NCBI RefSeq assembly: GCF_904842695.1
Contig: NZ_CAJGWQ010000005.1
Span: forward strand, 81,718-145,717
Reading direction: 5' to 3'
Length of the DNA: 64,000 nucleotides
Source of the DNA: Gulosibacter hominis
Lineage (GTDB): Bacteria > Actinomycetota > Actinomycetes > Actinomycetales > Microbacteriaceae
Shown here: one piece after another, positions 15,849 to 24,989 of the stretch
How positions within the stretch are numbered: the first letter of the stretch is position 1
Layout of the letters: the number at the start of each line of letters is the position of its first letter
The notes under the pieces: model-generated
Database searches by the model: none
The model's input: the letters and a program-made list of their open reading frames with translations, nothing else
What the model was told of the DNA's origin: nothing
Made by a program: the position numbers and the translations under genes

Positions 15849-17504
15849 ATGTTTATTGCCGTACTCTCGCTGCTCGCCGGCGCGCTCTCGGTGCTCGCAC
15901 CCTGTGTGCTCCCATTTCTGCCCGTGATCGTCGGCGGCAGCGTGAGTGCGACCGAGTCAAAGCGCCGGCCGTATCTCATCGCCGCCGGGCTTGTTGTTTC
16001 GCTGCTGCTGTTTACGCTGCTGCTCAAAACCACCACCGCATTCATTGGTATCGACCCGCGCGTGTGGTCGATCGCATCCGGTGTGTTGGTGATCGCACTT
16101 GGTTGCAGCATGCTGTTTCCCGGAGCCTGGTCGTGGATCGAAAGTCGACTGCGGCTGGGTGAACGTTCTAACAAACTGCTCGATAAAGCGGGTGACCATG
16201 AGGGCGTGGCCGGTCCGCTGCTGATCGGTGCCGCCCTCGGTCCGGTGTTTTCAAGTTGCAGCCCCACCTATGCGTGGGTGATTGCAACGGTGCTGCCGGC
16301 GCAGCCGCTGGCCGCATCCATATATTTGGCTGCCTATTGCATCGGGATGGCGGCGATGCTGCTGGCGATCTCGCTGCTGGGCCGCGAGCTGGTGAAAAAG
16401 CTCGGGTGGGCGGCGAATCCGCGCGGCTGGTTCCAGCGCGTGGTTGCCGTGATGTTCATCATCGTGGGGCTTGCGGTGAGCACTGGTGTTGACCGGCAGG
16501 CGCAGGCGTGGATCGCCGAGCGCGTCCCCGGCCTCACCGCTGTTGAAGAGGCGCTGCTTCCCGAAGCCGAAGCGCGGCAGGCCACAGACGGTCAGCCGAC
16601 TCCGGCTCCCGAACTCACCGGTATTAGCGAGTGGATTAATTCGGATCCAGTGACGCTCAAGCAGTTGCGCGGGCAGGTGGTGTTGGTTGATTTTTGGACC
16701 TACAGCTGCATTAATTGCATCCGCACCCAGCCCTATTTGAACTCGTGGTATGACCGCTATCACGATGACGGTTTTGAAATTATTGGTGTGCACGCGCCCG
16801 AGTTTGCCTTTGAGCGGGTGCCCGAGAACGTTGAAAAAGCGGTTCGTGACGCCGATATTAAATATCCGGTGGCGCTCGACAATGATTTCGCCACCTGGAA
16901 CGCCTACCAAAACCGGTATTGGCCGGCGAAATACCTGATCGACCAGGACGGCAATATTGTGTGGTCGCACTTTGGTGAGGGTGGCTACGATGAGGCCGAG
17001 CAGCGCATCCGTGAACTCGTGGGTGCGGAAGGTGACCGCGCCGATGCGGTTGCCGGCGAACAGGGCGCCCGGCAGCGCTCACCCGAAACCTATCTCGGCG
17101 CTTCGCGAGCCAGCGGATTTGTCGGTTCGGGGCGCTACGAAATCGGTGAACACGATTTCACCGCCGCCGCACCCGAAAACATTGGGGTGTCGCAGTGGAC
17201 GCTCGGTGGTAAGTGGCGGGTTGATGGTGAGTCGATCACCGCGCTCAGTGATGGCGCCACCCTGTCGTATCGATTCACCGGCCAGCAAATGTTTTTGGTG
17301 ATGCAGGCCGATGATGAGTCTGAGGTGCGGGTTGAGGTTGAGGGCCGCAGGCCGCCCGGCGGTGCCGATGTGATGGCCGGTTTGGCCAAGGTGTCGGATG
17401 CGCGACTATACCGGCTAGTGAAATTCGAGCAGTCGGAGCAGGGCCTGCTGGTGACACTAACTTTTCCGAAGGGCGTGACGGCAAATGCATTCACCTTCGG
17501 GTGA
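15849..17504 (+). CDS. dipZ: DipZ-type CcdA-thioredoxin fusion protein
   Basis: A 551-residue membrane redox protein in three parts. Residues 1-215 form a CcdA/DsbD membrane domain with its two conserved cysteines (APC19 and SSC137SPT), which carries electrons across the membrane. Residues about 255-395 are an external thioredoxin-like domain with the CINC active site (Cys287, Cys290). The C-terminal 140 residues are a carbohydrate-binding-like beta domain as in mycobacterial DipZ. It supplies reductant for extracytoplasmic thiols. It lies 35 bp after the Met-rich lipoprotein, and a two-component system overlaps its end. Confidence 0.87.
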   Translation: MFIAVLSLLAGALSVLAPCVLPFLPVIVGGSVSATESKRRPYLIAAGLVVSLLLFTLLLKTTTAFIGIDPRVWSIASGVLVIALGCSMLFPGAWSWIESRLRLGERSNKLLDKAGDHEGVAGPLLIGAALGPVFSSCSPTYAWVIATVLPAQPLAASIYLAAYCIGMAAMLLAISLLGRELVKKLGWAANPRGWFQRVVAVMFIIVGLAVSTGVDRQAQAWIAERVPGLTAVEEALLPEAEARQATDGQPTPAPELTGISEWINSDPVTLKQLRGQVVLVDFWTYSCINCIRTQPYLNSWYDRYHDDGFEIIGVHAPEFAFERVPENVEKAVRDADIKYPVALDNDFATWNAYQNRYWPAKYLIDQDGNIVWSHFGEGGYDEAEQRIRELVGAEGDRADAVAGEQGARQRSPETYLGASRASGFVGSGRYEIGEHDFTAAAPENIGVSQWTLGGKWRVDGESITALSDGATLSYRFTGQQMFLVMQADDESEVRVEVEGRRPPGGADVMAGLAKVSDARLYRLVKFEQSEQGLLVTLTFPKGVTANAFTFG

Positions 17505-18204
17505 TGCGTATGATCTGGGGGTGTCTCGCATCCTCGTAGCCGATGATGACACCACCGTGCGTGCCGTCGTCGCAGATTATCTTGCCGCCGCCGGACATGA
17601 GTCAGTGGTGCGCGGGGATGGTCCGGGCGTGCTTGAGCGGGTGCTCGCGGGCGATATCGACCTGGTGGTGCTCGATCTGATGATGCCGGGCATGGATGGG
17701 CTTGAGGTGCTGCGCCGGATGCGCGCGGCCGAGCTCGATATTCCGGTGATTATTTTGACGGCGAAAGATGGCGAATCAGACCGCATCCTGGGGCTTGAAC
17801 TGGGTGCTGACGACTATTTGACCAAGCCGTTCAGCCCGCGCGAGCTGGTGTTGCGCATCGAGGCGATTTTGCGGCGCGGCACCGGGCGTGCGGTTGAACG
17901 AGAGGTGCTGCAAGACGGTGATTTGACGATTGACCCGGTGGCTCGAAAAGCGTTTCGTGACGGGCGCGAGCTGGATTTGACGCTGCGCGAATTTGATTTG
18001 TTGGCATATTTTTTGGCGCATCCCAACCAGGTGCTCTCGCGTGACGATCTGCTGGCTGCCGTGTGGGGGTGGCAGATTGGTGAGGCTTCTACGGTGACCG
18101 TGCATGTGCGGCGGCTGCGAGGGAAGCTTGAGACCGACCCGGCGCATCCGACGCGGCTGGTGACCGTGTGGGGGCGCGGGTATCGCTGGGAGGCGCGCGC
18201 ATGA
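17485..18204 (+). CDS. OmpR/PhoB-family response regulator
   Basis: A 239-residue two-domain regulator. The receiver has the acidic pocket VADDD, the phospho-acceptor Asp64 in VLDLMMPGMDG, and the conserved TAK and KPF motifs. The C-terminal winged helix ends with the typical VWGRGYRWE. The start is uncertain: an ATG at 17485 overlaps dipZ, while a GTG at 17521 gives the more usual N-terminus VSRILVADDD but has its G-rich site directly abutting. The kinase gene follows with an ATGA overlap. Targets may include the dipZ-lipoprotein pair. Confidence 0.9.
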   Translation: MHSPSGDAYDLGVSRILVADDDTTVRAVVADYLAAAGHESVVRGDGPGVLERVLAGDIDLVVLDLMMPGMDGLEVLRRMRAAELDIPVIILTAKDGESDRILGLELGADDYLTKPFSPRELVLRIEAILRRGTGRAVEREVLQDGDLTIDPVARKAFRDGRELDLTLREFDLLAYFLAHPNQVLSRDDLLAAVWGWQIGEASTVTVHVRRLRGKLETDPAHPTRLVTVWGRGYRWEARA

Positions 18205-19181
18205 TCGAACCGGTGCTGTGGGCGGTTGGCGCGACCATTGCGGTGGGCATTTTGGGGATGCTCGTGACGATTGCGGTGGCGCGGCGTTCGCTGCGCTGGG
18301 CGGCAGTGCTTGGCCCGATTACGGTGCTGCTGGCCGTTGCGGCGGGGATGCTGGTGGGTGTCGACCAGATGCTGGTCGACGCGCAGGTGCCGATGGTGAT
18401 GCTGTTGGCGACGGCGCCGGTGGCGCTCGCGGTGGGTGTGGTGATTTCGATGAGCACGCAGCGACGGGCGGCCGAGTCGGCGAGCGCGCTTGAACGCGAG
18501 CGTTCGGCGCGTGAGCTGGAGCAGGGGCGCCGTGAGCTGATGGCGGGGATGTCGCATGATTTGCGCACCCCGCTTGCGGGGATTCGGGCGATGGCCGAGG
18601 CGCTGGAAGACGGGATCGTTACCGACCCGCAGGAGTATTACCGAGCGATTGCGGCTGAGGCGCAGCGCACGTCTGGAATTGTGGATGATTTGTTGGCGCT
18701 GACTCGGTTGAGTAGCGGAGCGGCAGAGTCGGTGGCCGAACCGGTTTCGGTGGGGGATGCGCTGTCGGATTTGGTTGCGCATCTCGCGCCGCTCGCCAAG
18801 CAGCGGGATGTGCGGGTGACGGGCAGTGTTGATGGTGCCGTTGAGGTTGTGGGGGATGCGGGCTTGATTTCGCGGGCCCTGCAGAATGTGCTGGTGAACG
18901 CGATCGCGTACACGAAACCGGGGACGACGGTGCAGGCGCGTGCCTTTGTGGCGGATGGCCGCGCCGTGGTTGAGGTGCGAGATGGCTGCGGTGGGTTGTG
19001 TGACGAGGAATTGTCGCGAGTGTTTGACACCGGTTGGCGAGGGGATGCAGCGCGCACCCCGGGTTCGCTCGCGGGCACCGGGCTCGGCCTGCCGATTGTG
19101 CAGATGGTGATGGAACTGCACGGCGGTGCAGTGACGGTTGAGAACGCCGGGGAAGGGTGTTTGGTGCGGTTGGGGTTTTAG
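18201..19181 (+). CDS. sensor histidine kinase
   Basis: A 326-residue kinase. Three hydrophobic segments (about 5-28, 33-53 and 64-84) are joined by very short external loops, so it probably senses signals within the membrane. The HisKA motif MSHDLRTPL carries the phospho-His119. The ATPase domain shows the N box NVLVNAIAYTKPG, a GCGG G1 box and the TGLGLPIV G2 box. The ATG at 18201 overlaps the regulator stop (ATGA), and an upstream in-frame GTG lies inside the regulator gene. It is the cognate kinase of the preceding regulator. Confidence 0.88.
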   Translation: MIEPVLWAVGATIAVGILGMLVTIAVARRSLRWAAVLGPITVLLAVAAGMLVGVDQMLVDAQVPMVMLLATAPVALAVGVVISMSTQRRAAESASALERERSARELEQGRRELMAGMSHDLRTPLAGIRAMAEALEDGIVTDPQEYYRAIAAEAQRTSGIVDDLLALTRLSSGAAESVAEPVSVGDALSDLVAHLAPLAKQRDVRVTGSVDGAVEVVGDAGLISRALQNVLVNAIAYTKPGTTVQARAFVADGRAVVEVRDGCGGLCDEELSRVFDTGWRGDAARTPGSLAGTGLGLPIVQMVMELHGGAVTVENAGEGCLVRLGF

Positions 19182-19278
19182 GTGGGGTTTATCCACAGGC
19201 GCTGCTGTCAGTTTTGTGGGGTGGTCTAGCATCTGCAATGCAACAACTTTAAAGCTGAGGGCTCATTCCCGCTTGCGC
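19182..19278 (+). promoter_or_regulatory. possible CRISPR leader region
   Basis: This 97-bp stretch lies between the histidine kinase stop and the first repeat, at the 5' side of the array in crRNA orientation. It is somewhat AT-richer (contains ACAACTTTAAAGC) but I find no strong sigma70 pair. It could be the leader, or the array may be driven from promoters inside the repeats. Confidence 0.35.
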
Positions 19279-20275
19279 GTTGGGATACCTGTTCTTCTCT
19301 CCCAACTAGACTTGATATGCAGCATCGCTACGACCGAGCCATGTTGGGATACCTGTTCTTCTCTCCCAACTAGACTTGACCGGCATGTTCGTCGCCCGCA
19401 ACACCCGTTGGGATACCTGTTCTTCTCTCCCAACTAGACTTGATTGAGTAATCCCAAGGATCGACCGCAGGTTGGGATACCTGTTCTTCTCTCCCAACTA
19501 GACTTGAGCACCTAGTGCATCTAGTCGATCATCCGTTGGGATACCTGTTCTTCTCTCCCAACTAGACTTGGGCACGCGGGCACACACACACGCGCACGGT
19601 TGGGATACCTGTTCTTCTCTCCCAACTAGACTTGAAGGTTGTTGCCGATGATGCGCGGGTTAGTTGGGATACCTGTTCTTCTCTCCCAACTAGACTTGAT
19701 TGCGGGCCTTGCGGTACCGCCCGCCGGTTGGGATACCTGTTCTTCTCTCCCAACTAGACTTGCTCGCTGAGCTCGCACTTAAGCTCAACCGTTGGGATAC
19801 CTGTTCTTCTCTCCCAACTAGACTTGGCTTGGAGTGCCTGTACCTGCTGCGTGGTGTTGGGATACCTGTTCTTCTCTCCCAACTAGACTTGTGAGTTGCT
19901 TGCGTTCGCTGACATGTGCGTTGGGATACCTGTTCTTCTCTCCCAACTAGACTTGCGCAGCAACCGACAACAACGGCCGCACCGTTGGGATACCTGTTCT
20001 TCTCTCCCAACTAGACTTGATGGTCATGGCCCAACGCCACGCCAGTAGTTGGGATACCTGTTCTTCTCTCCCAACTAGACTTGCGACGAAGGCGATAGCG
20101 ATGAAACGCTGGTTGGGATACCTGTTCTTCTCTCCCAACTAGACTTGACCGCTGCTACCGATACCGCTGGCAGTGGTTGGGATACCTGTTCTTCTCTCCC
20201 AACTAGACTTGGTATGGCGAGATTGGAGGCGGTGATGCTGTTGGGATACCTGTTCTTCTCTCCCAACTAGACTTG
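19279..20275 (+). CRISPR. type II-C CRISPR array, 16 repeats and 15 spacers
   Basis: Sixteen copies of a 36-bp repeat that appear identical start at 19279, 19343 and so on every 64 bp, the last at 20240-20275. Spacers are 28 bp except the ninth (19827-19855), which is 29 bp. The repeat begins GTTGGGATACCTG and ends CTAGACTTG; GTTGGGA pairs perfectly with TCCCAAC (positions 1-7 and 22-28). crRNA polarity is set as the + strand because the 5' part of the repeat matches the tracrRNA anti-repeat beside cas9 and because the layout matches Corynebacterium-type repeats. The array is thus transcribed toward the cas genes, which run the other way. No terminal repeat is degenerate. Confidence 0.97.
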
Positions 20276-20282
20276 AGCAACT

Positions 20283-20315
20283 CCGCCCTGGGCTGTAAAA
20301 CACAGCTCAGGGCGG
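20283..20315. terminator. bidirectional hairpin between array and cas2
   Basis: CCGCCCTG(G)GCTGT and its near-perfect complement form a stem of about 13 bp around an AAAAC loop. It lies 8 bp after the last repeat and 12 bp after the cas2 stop, so it can end both the rightward crRNA transcript and the leftward cas transcript. Confidence 0.65.
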
Positions 20316-20326
20316 GTGCTCGAGGG

Positions 20327-20650
20327 TCAGAAATCGAACAAAACTAGCGCGTCCGGGGGTGCTTCTGGCTCGATATACTCGGACCCGTACAGCCGCCAAC
20401 CGCGAGCCCATTGGTCATCGGTTAGGCGCAGGATCCTGACATGCCCTTGCGCAGGAACATTGTTCTTCAGGAACTCGATCACCGGGATAGCCGCTGTGCC
20501 GTTGATGAGGTGACGGACGTAGACCGACAGCTGAATCATTGAGAAACCCTCGTCGAGCAGCAGCTTTCGATATTTCGACGCCACCCGGCGCTGCTCTGGT
20601 TCTTTCACCGGAAGATCAAACATCAGCAGCAGCCACACGGGATCAGCCAT
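20327..20650 (-). CDS. cas2: CRISPR-associated endoribonuclease Cas2
   Basis: A 107-residue Cas2 with the ferredoxin-like first strand WLLLMFDLPV carrying the conserved Asp, and a typical EGFSMIQLSVYVRHL second block. Cas2 forms the spacer-integration complex with Cas1. I choose the ATG at 20650, which overlaps the cas1 stop by 8 bases (ATGGCTGA). A longer in-frame reading to 20704 would run deep into cas1 and adds residues with no Cas2 match. Confidence 0.93.
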   Translation of the reverse strand: MADPVWLLLMFDLPVKEPEQRRVASKYRKLLLDEGFSMIQLSVYVRHLINGTAAIPVIEFLKNNVPAQGHVRILRLTDDQWARGWRLYGSEYIEPEAPPDALVLFDF

Positions 20651-21536
20651 CTTCACTCGCAAATGGCGTCTGCCAGTCGGGGACTGAGAGCCTGACTTTT
20701 TCACCCTCGACGAACAGTGCCAAATCCTGGGCCAGTGTGTAGATACCTGTCAGTACTGTTTCACCAGTTCCTTGCATCGGCAGATTCGTCACATTGACGA
20801 GCTCATGCTTGACCGATCGGTCCTCAAGACCATCTAACGGAAGAAGCCGGTGCACAGTTGCATCTACTGCGGGGCGGAACGGCTCGATCAGATCGTCTGC
20901 GAGGCAAAATGGATTGCTCCGATTTCGGTGCCAAAGCCCGAGGGTTGGGGAGAGTCCAGCCTCACAAATCCCACGGATAACAAATCCTCGAAGCACCGCG
21001 TAGCCGTAGTTGAGCATGGCATTACAGTGATCCTCAGCCCCAGGAACTCGCCGGAACTGTTCGTCCTCGAAAAACTCAGTCCAATATAGCCGCGCAGCTT
21101 GCCCTTCCAGATTGTCGGGATCGCCCGAACGAACCTTTGACGCAAGGAGCCTTAAACGTGTTGCCGCTGATGAGCCAACTTGCTCGAGGTTGAATGCCTG
21201 CCCCAAGATTTTGGCCCGAACCAGAGCCTGCCACGATGATTTCTGCCTCGGCAGAGACAGGTCAGCTTGAGCTCGATGTCGGGTAGCGATTCTGGAATTA
21301 CTACCCCACGGATTGCCCACGAAGTTGGGTACACCACGCCAATCACAGTTGAGCAGAGTGACGTCGTATTTGGCCAGCATCGACAGCGCCCCGCCCGAGA
21401 TCGACGCATGATTTCCCACGAGTAGGACCGCGACGTCTTCGAGCGGGACACGTTGGTCCCTAATCACCAGACCGCCTCGTGCAGCCGTGATTTGTCCCTG
21501 ATAATCAAGAACATCGATGACCTGCCGCGATCGCAT
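20643..21536 (-). CDS. cas1: CRISPR-associated endonuclease Cas1 (type II)
   Basis: A 297-residue integrase for new spacers. Metal-binding residues are Glu144 (LEGQAARLYW), His203 (LGLWHRN) and Asp214/Asp215 with Glu218 (LADDLIEPFRP), all intact. Length and the N-terminal beta domain fit type II Cas1. It follows cas9 by 5 bp and overlaps cas2, so cas9-cas1-cas2 form a single leftward operon. No csn2 or cas4 is present, which defines subtype II-C. Confidence 0.95.
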   Translation of the reverse strand: MRSRQVIDVLDYQGQITAARGGLVIRDQRVPLEDVAVLLVGNHASISGGALSMLAKYDVTLLNCDWRGVPNFVGNPWGSNSRIATRHRAQADLSLPRQKSSWQALVRAKILGQAFNLEQVGSSAATRLRLLASKVRSGDPDNLEGQAARLYWTEFFEDEQFRRVPGAEDHCNAMLNYGYAVLRGFVIRGICEAGLSPTLGLWHRNRSNPFCLADDLIEPFRPAVDATVHRLLPLDGLEDRSVKHELVNVTNLPMQGTGETVLTGIYTLAQDLALFVEGEKVRLSVPDWQTPFASEDG

Positions 21537-21541
21537 GATGC

Positions 21542-24500
21542 TTATGCCAATCGTGTCAAAGATGTGACCTCGCCGAGAGAATTTCGACGAACGAGCCGTG
21601 TCCCCGGTACTGCAACAAGCGTTGAGACGCTCACTCGGAAGCCATCCTGAAGAGCCTTCGAAAAGTCGTCATTCTTTTCGCTGAGCTCCTGGCCTGTAGT
21701 TGACTGCAGACCTTCGGCCGCTAGTACAAGCGGACGAAGACCGATCAGCCTGTCTTCGGGCATGCGGTTGATCTCCCAGTGTTGCTCGGGATGCTCAGCC
21801 ATGAATCGCCCGAAGTCAGTCGTATTCCCGATCCAGTCCTTAGCGTCGATGTAAATCTCATCACCCGGTACCAAAGAAACAACGTGCTCAGCTGTTCGGG
21901 CGAGTAGTGCGCGTCGCAGGGGAGCTCGACTATTACGCTGAACGGCGCGTGAATATGGGTCGACTGGCTGGTTCAGGAGGTCGGCTCCCTCCTTATCGGG
22001 TAGCTCATAAAGGTCAGCGGCCCAGATGCGCAGGAGTTCAACATTTCCGTTTGGCACCCGGTAGAGCCGGCCATGATGAATAGTTGCGCCAAGTTTGGCG
22101 GAACTATTTCGGGGTAGGGGGATTCGCGCGTCCTTCGCTCCTTTGAAAAGGTAGACAGGATCGTCGGCGGAAAGCCACTTCCCGCTAGTGAGCTGCGCTG
22201 CACGTGCAGGATTGGTAGGCAACTTCTTGGCCGTGCCCAGACCATCGACCAGATAACGATAGACCGACTTATCAACCACGCGGCTAATCTCTTGGGCGGT
22301 CCACTCTTCGCCTAAGCATTTGCTGATGTGCGCATCTCTCCCAGCCTCATGAAGCTGGCCATGGCTGGCCGACATTCGTAGCGGCTGAACCACTGGCACG
22401 TCGTCTTCATCGAGCTTCTCTCGAATGAGCTGCGCGAGACGATCCATGGCGTGAACCCACTCCGCAAATTTACGTGCTCGCTCGCTGCCGGGCTCTCCTT
22501 GGTAGGTTTTCCAGCCGTTATCACGTCCGGTCAGCAATGCCGCGTCACGCATCTGCTCGCGAATCGACAGTGTCATAGCTACCGAGGGATTCAGCATTGA
22601 AGCGACTGCTGCGTCGATAGCGTGGTGGCGGCGATCAATACGTGACTTTTCAATGAGTCCGGGGCGGAGCTCAAGCTTCTTGTCGATACCGCTCGCTTTT
22701 CGAGCAGCCGAAACAATCGACCCCTTATAGACCGGCACTTTCACTTCATCACCGAATGTTGCTTGGATTCGATGACGTAGCTCGACGGCGGCATAGGCGG
22801 TCGAGGCGAGTGCGCGCTCATCGACTGGCTGATCTTCGGAACGTTGTAGAAGCCGTTGACGCATTTCCTTCCGAATGCCATTTGCTTTTGCCTTGGGCAT
22901 AGATCCGAAATCGAGCCCGCGCACTCTTTCGAGCGCACCATCAACAGAAACTCGAGGATTATGACCGGAACTGGCGAACACTGAGAACGGATTTTTGCCT
23001 TTTTGCTGATTGCAGGATGTGCACACCGCTGCCAAGTTGGCCTGCCGGTTCGAACCTCCACCCGATCGAGGAACGATGTGATCGAGCTCGACCTGGCTGG
23101 GACTGCGGAGAGTCTCACCGCAATACAAGCATTGACAGTTTTGTCGCCGAATTAACTGGAATTTACGAACCATATCTCGGCTGGGCGTCGAGCCGGGATA
23201 GGTCGCACGATAGTCAGCTGTGACGCGTTCGCGCTCCTTCCGATTGGCTCCTTGCTCTTTGCGTAAGTCGGAAAGCGCGTTCGTGCCGAGAAACGCGGCG
23301 CGTACATGTTCGATTGTGACTTGATCGATGTCACCCAAATTTCGATGAACACCCATGAGGAAGCGTCGGACCGGAGGAATGACTCGCTGGAGTGTTGGGT
23401 GCTGTGCCGGCACCGTCAGGTCATCGCGCTCTGGAACCATGGTTTCGCCGCCATTAAAGAGCCGGTTTCGCGCTGTGGTGTAGTCGTCGCCGGTGTCACG
23501 AATCTCGTCGCAAAGCATCCGCAAGACCGTAAGGCTGTGACTCGCTCGACCAGAGTCGAGCTTGACTCCCTCCAGCTTGGTTACTTCGGCGTCGTCGAGC
23601 GAACCAAGCAGTGAGTCAATCTCTTCATTGTGCATGTGGCGAGGCGCAGAAGGATCTCCCAGTCGGTGCACCAGGGCGGAGCGCTGTTCGGCATTGGCTG
23701 ATTTCCACCATTGCAGTACAGGATGTTTTTTGGGCAATGCGTGAATGGCAGCCAAAGTACGGTTGATGGGAGCCTTTGCCGTCAACTGTTCGTCAGGATT
23801 GTTATGGGTAAGTAACGAGGCTTCGATTTCGAGAGCATCTGCGAGGTCTCGCCACGTCGGCTGCTCATTGAACGAGGTGATACCGGAGAGCGTGTCGAAC
23901 AGTATGTGCTGTTGCTCAACGGAAAGTCGAGTACGCTCCCTTGACCGCGGAGAAGGTTTTATGGCGAGGTTTGCAATTTCCTGTCGGATGCGGAATTCCT
24001 GAAACTCGAGCGCGCTCTTTGACGCCCGAGGCTCAGACTTGTAGCCAGGGATCCATTCGGAACCAACTAGCTCTTCAGGAACACGAGGATGTTCTTGCTG
24101 AAAAGCGAGAGTGCCTAGCGTCTCGAAGACCGCATCTCCAAGCTCTTGGATACGGCAGATGTGGCGCCACTCTCGTGCGACATCCTCGCGCCGTTGCCTG
24201 CCGAGCAGGTTGTAAGGTTGCACGCGGTTCGACCCGCCCTTCACGCGGTCACGGAGAAGCTGCTGGTTGGTGAGCCCATACTGAGCGATATCCGACTGAA
24301 ACTCGAGCGGGGCATCATCGGGGATTCCAAGAGAGTCCAGTTCCTCGAGTTTCTCAACTGCTTTAACAAAGTCATCACTGGGCTCGGCTGCGTTCAGATA
24401 GAAACCCACGCTGACCCACGCATTCGCCCAGCCACGGTGACGTTCCATATGCTGCAAGGCCATAGACACGAGCCGTCGACGACGTTCTGGGTCTGGAACG

Positions 24501-24835
24501 AAGCCTCGGCAGAGTTCAATCCGCGCCTCCCACGCTTCATAGGTCGAAAGCTTCGTCATATCGACCACGGGAAGGCCATGAGCTAACAATGCTTCGCGCA
24601 ACTGTCTGCGTTGACGGCGGCGATTGTGCTTGTGATTCCGTGCGCGCCGCGCTATCCCACCGGACGCCTTGCGCGTTAGCTGTGTCGTTTGACCCGAAGC
24701 GGCTTTATCGACGCCACCGTCGTGTTTCACAGATATCAGGTAAGGAACACTGACCGGCATTCCCTGCTCGTCCACGATAACCGCAGCGAGACCAACCGAC
24801 TTCTCACCAGCATCAATGCCACATCGCAAAGCCAT
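21542..24835 (-). CDS. cas9: Cas9, CRISPR type II-C RNA-guided endonuclease
   Basis: A 1097-residue compact Cas9, similar in size to the Corynebacterium diphtheriae enzyme. RuvC-I has Asp8 (CGIDAGEKSVG), the arginine-rich bridge helix spans about 63-80, and RuvC-II has Glu509 (VTIEHVR). The HNH domain has DH585-586 (LDHIVPRSGGGSN) and is bracketed by CxxC pairs at 569/572 and 605/608, a zinc-ribbon arrangement seen in II-C enzymes. RuvC-III has HH737-738 and Asp741 (RRHHAIDA). All nuclease residues are present, so it should cut DNA. GC content is visibly lower than in the flanking housekeeping genes. The PAM cannot be deduced from sequence alone. Confidence 0.97.
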   Translation of the reverse strand: MALRCGIDAGEKSVGLAAVIVDEQGMPVSVPYLISVKHDGGVDKAASGQTTQLTRKASGGIARRARNHKHNRRRQRRQLREALLAHGLPVVDMTKLSTYEAWEARIELCRGFVPDPERRRRLVSMALQHMERHRGWANAWVSVGFYLNAAEPSDDFVKAVEKLEELDSLGIPDDAPLEFQSDIAQYGLTNQQLLRDRVKGGSNRVQPYNLLGRQRREDVAREWRHICRIQELGDAVFETLGTLAFQQEHPRVPEELVGSEWIPGYKSEPRASKSALEFQEFRIRQEIANLAIKPSPRSRERTRLSVEQQHILFDTLSGITSFNEQPTWRDLADALEIEASLLTHNNPDEQLTAKAPINRTLAAIHALPKKHPVLQWWKSANAEQRSALVHRLGDPSAPRHMHNEEIDSLLGSLDDAEVTKLEGVKLDSGRASHSLTVLRMLCDEIRDTGDDYTTARNRLFNGGETMVPERDDLTVPAQHPTLQRVIPPVRRFLMGVHRNLGDIDQVTIEHVRAAFLGTNALSDLRKEQGANRKERERVTADYRATYPGSTPSRDMVRKFQLIRRQNCQCLYCGETLRSPSQVELDHIVPRSGGGSNRQANLAAVCTSCNQQKGKNPFSVFASSGHNPRVSVDGALERVRGLDFGSMPKAKANGIRKEMRQRLLQRSEDQPVDERALASTAYAAVELRHRIQATFGDEVKVPVYKGSIVSAARKASGIDKKLELRPGLIEKSRIDRRHHAIDAAVASMLNPSVAMTLSIREQMRDAALLTGRDNGWKTYQGEPGSERARKFAEWVHAMDRLAQLIREKLDEDDVPVVQPLRMSASHGQLHEAGRDAHISKCLGEEWTAQEISRVVDKSVYRYLVDGLGTAKKLPTNPARAAQLTSGKWLSADDPVYLFKGAKDARIPLPRNSSAKLGATIHHGRLYRVPNGNVELLRIWAADLYELPDKEGADLLNQPVDPYSRAVQRNSRAPLRRALLARTAEHVVSLVPGDEIYIDAKDWIGNTTDFGRFMAEHPEQHWEINRMPEDRLIGLRPLVLAAEGLQSTTGQELSEKNDDFSKALQDGFRVSVSTLVAVPGTRLVRRNSLGEVTSLTRLA

Positions 24836-24901
24836 AGCCTAAACATATCGGAAACAAGCGACTTTGGATATCAGAGAAAAGTAAGGTTTCCACAAACCCC
24901 A

Positions 24902-24931
24902 TCGAAAACAGGAAACCCCGCCGGAGCGGGG
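24902..24931 (-). terminator. tracrRNA terminator
   Basis: Reading leftward, CCCCGC-TCCG-GCGGGG is followed by TTTCCTGTTTTC, a textbook intrinsic terminator just before cas9. It corresponds to the terminal hairpin of II-C tracrRNAs. Confidence 0.8.
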
Positions 24932-24983
24932 GACAAGTCGTACGTGCAACCTTACGGCCACGCCTTATTGGGATACCTGTTCG
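24903..24983 (-). ncRNA. tracrRNA
   Basis: On the leftward strand GAACAGGTATCCCAA (24968-24982) is a perfect 15-base complement to positions 2-16 of the CRISPR repeat and serves as the anti-repeat. After it come TAAGG, a stem-loop built from CGTG/CACG with a GTAA loop, a short linker and the GC-rich terminal hairpin. This order matches the Corynebacterium-type II-C tracrRNA (anti-repeat, one small hairpin, terminator). Predicted length is about 80 nucleotides. It lies immediately upstream of cas9 in the same direction. The exact 5' end is inferred from the promoter geometry. Confidence 0.88.
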
Positions 24984-24989
24984 CGAATC

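Noticed and set aside
19306..20266. Several open frames of about 63-106 codons across the array, each with a repeated MGEKNRYPN-like protein
   Set aside because: They arise because three 64-bp repeat-spacer units keep frame (192 bp). They contain only repeat and spacer translation and have no ribosome sites.
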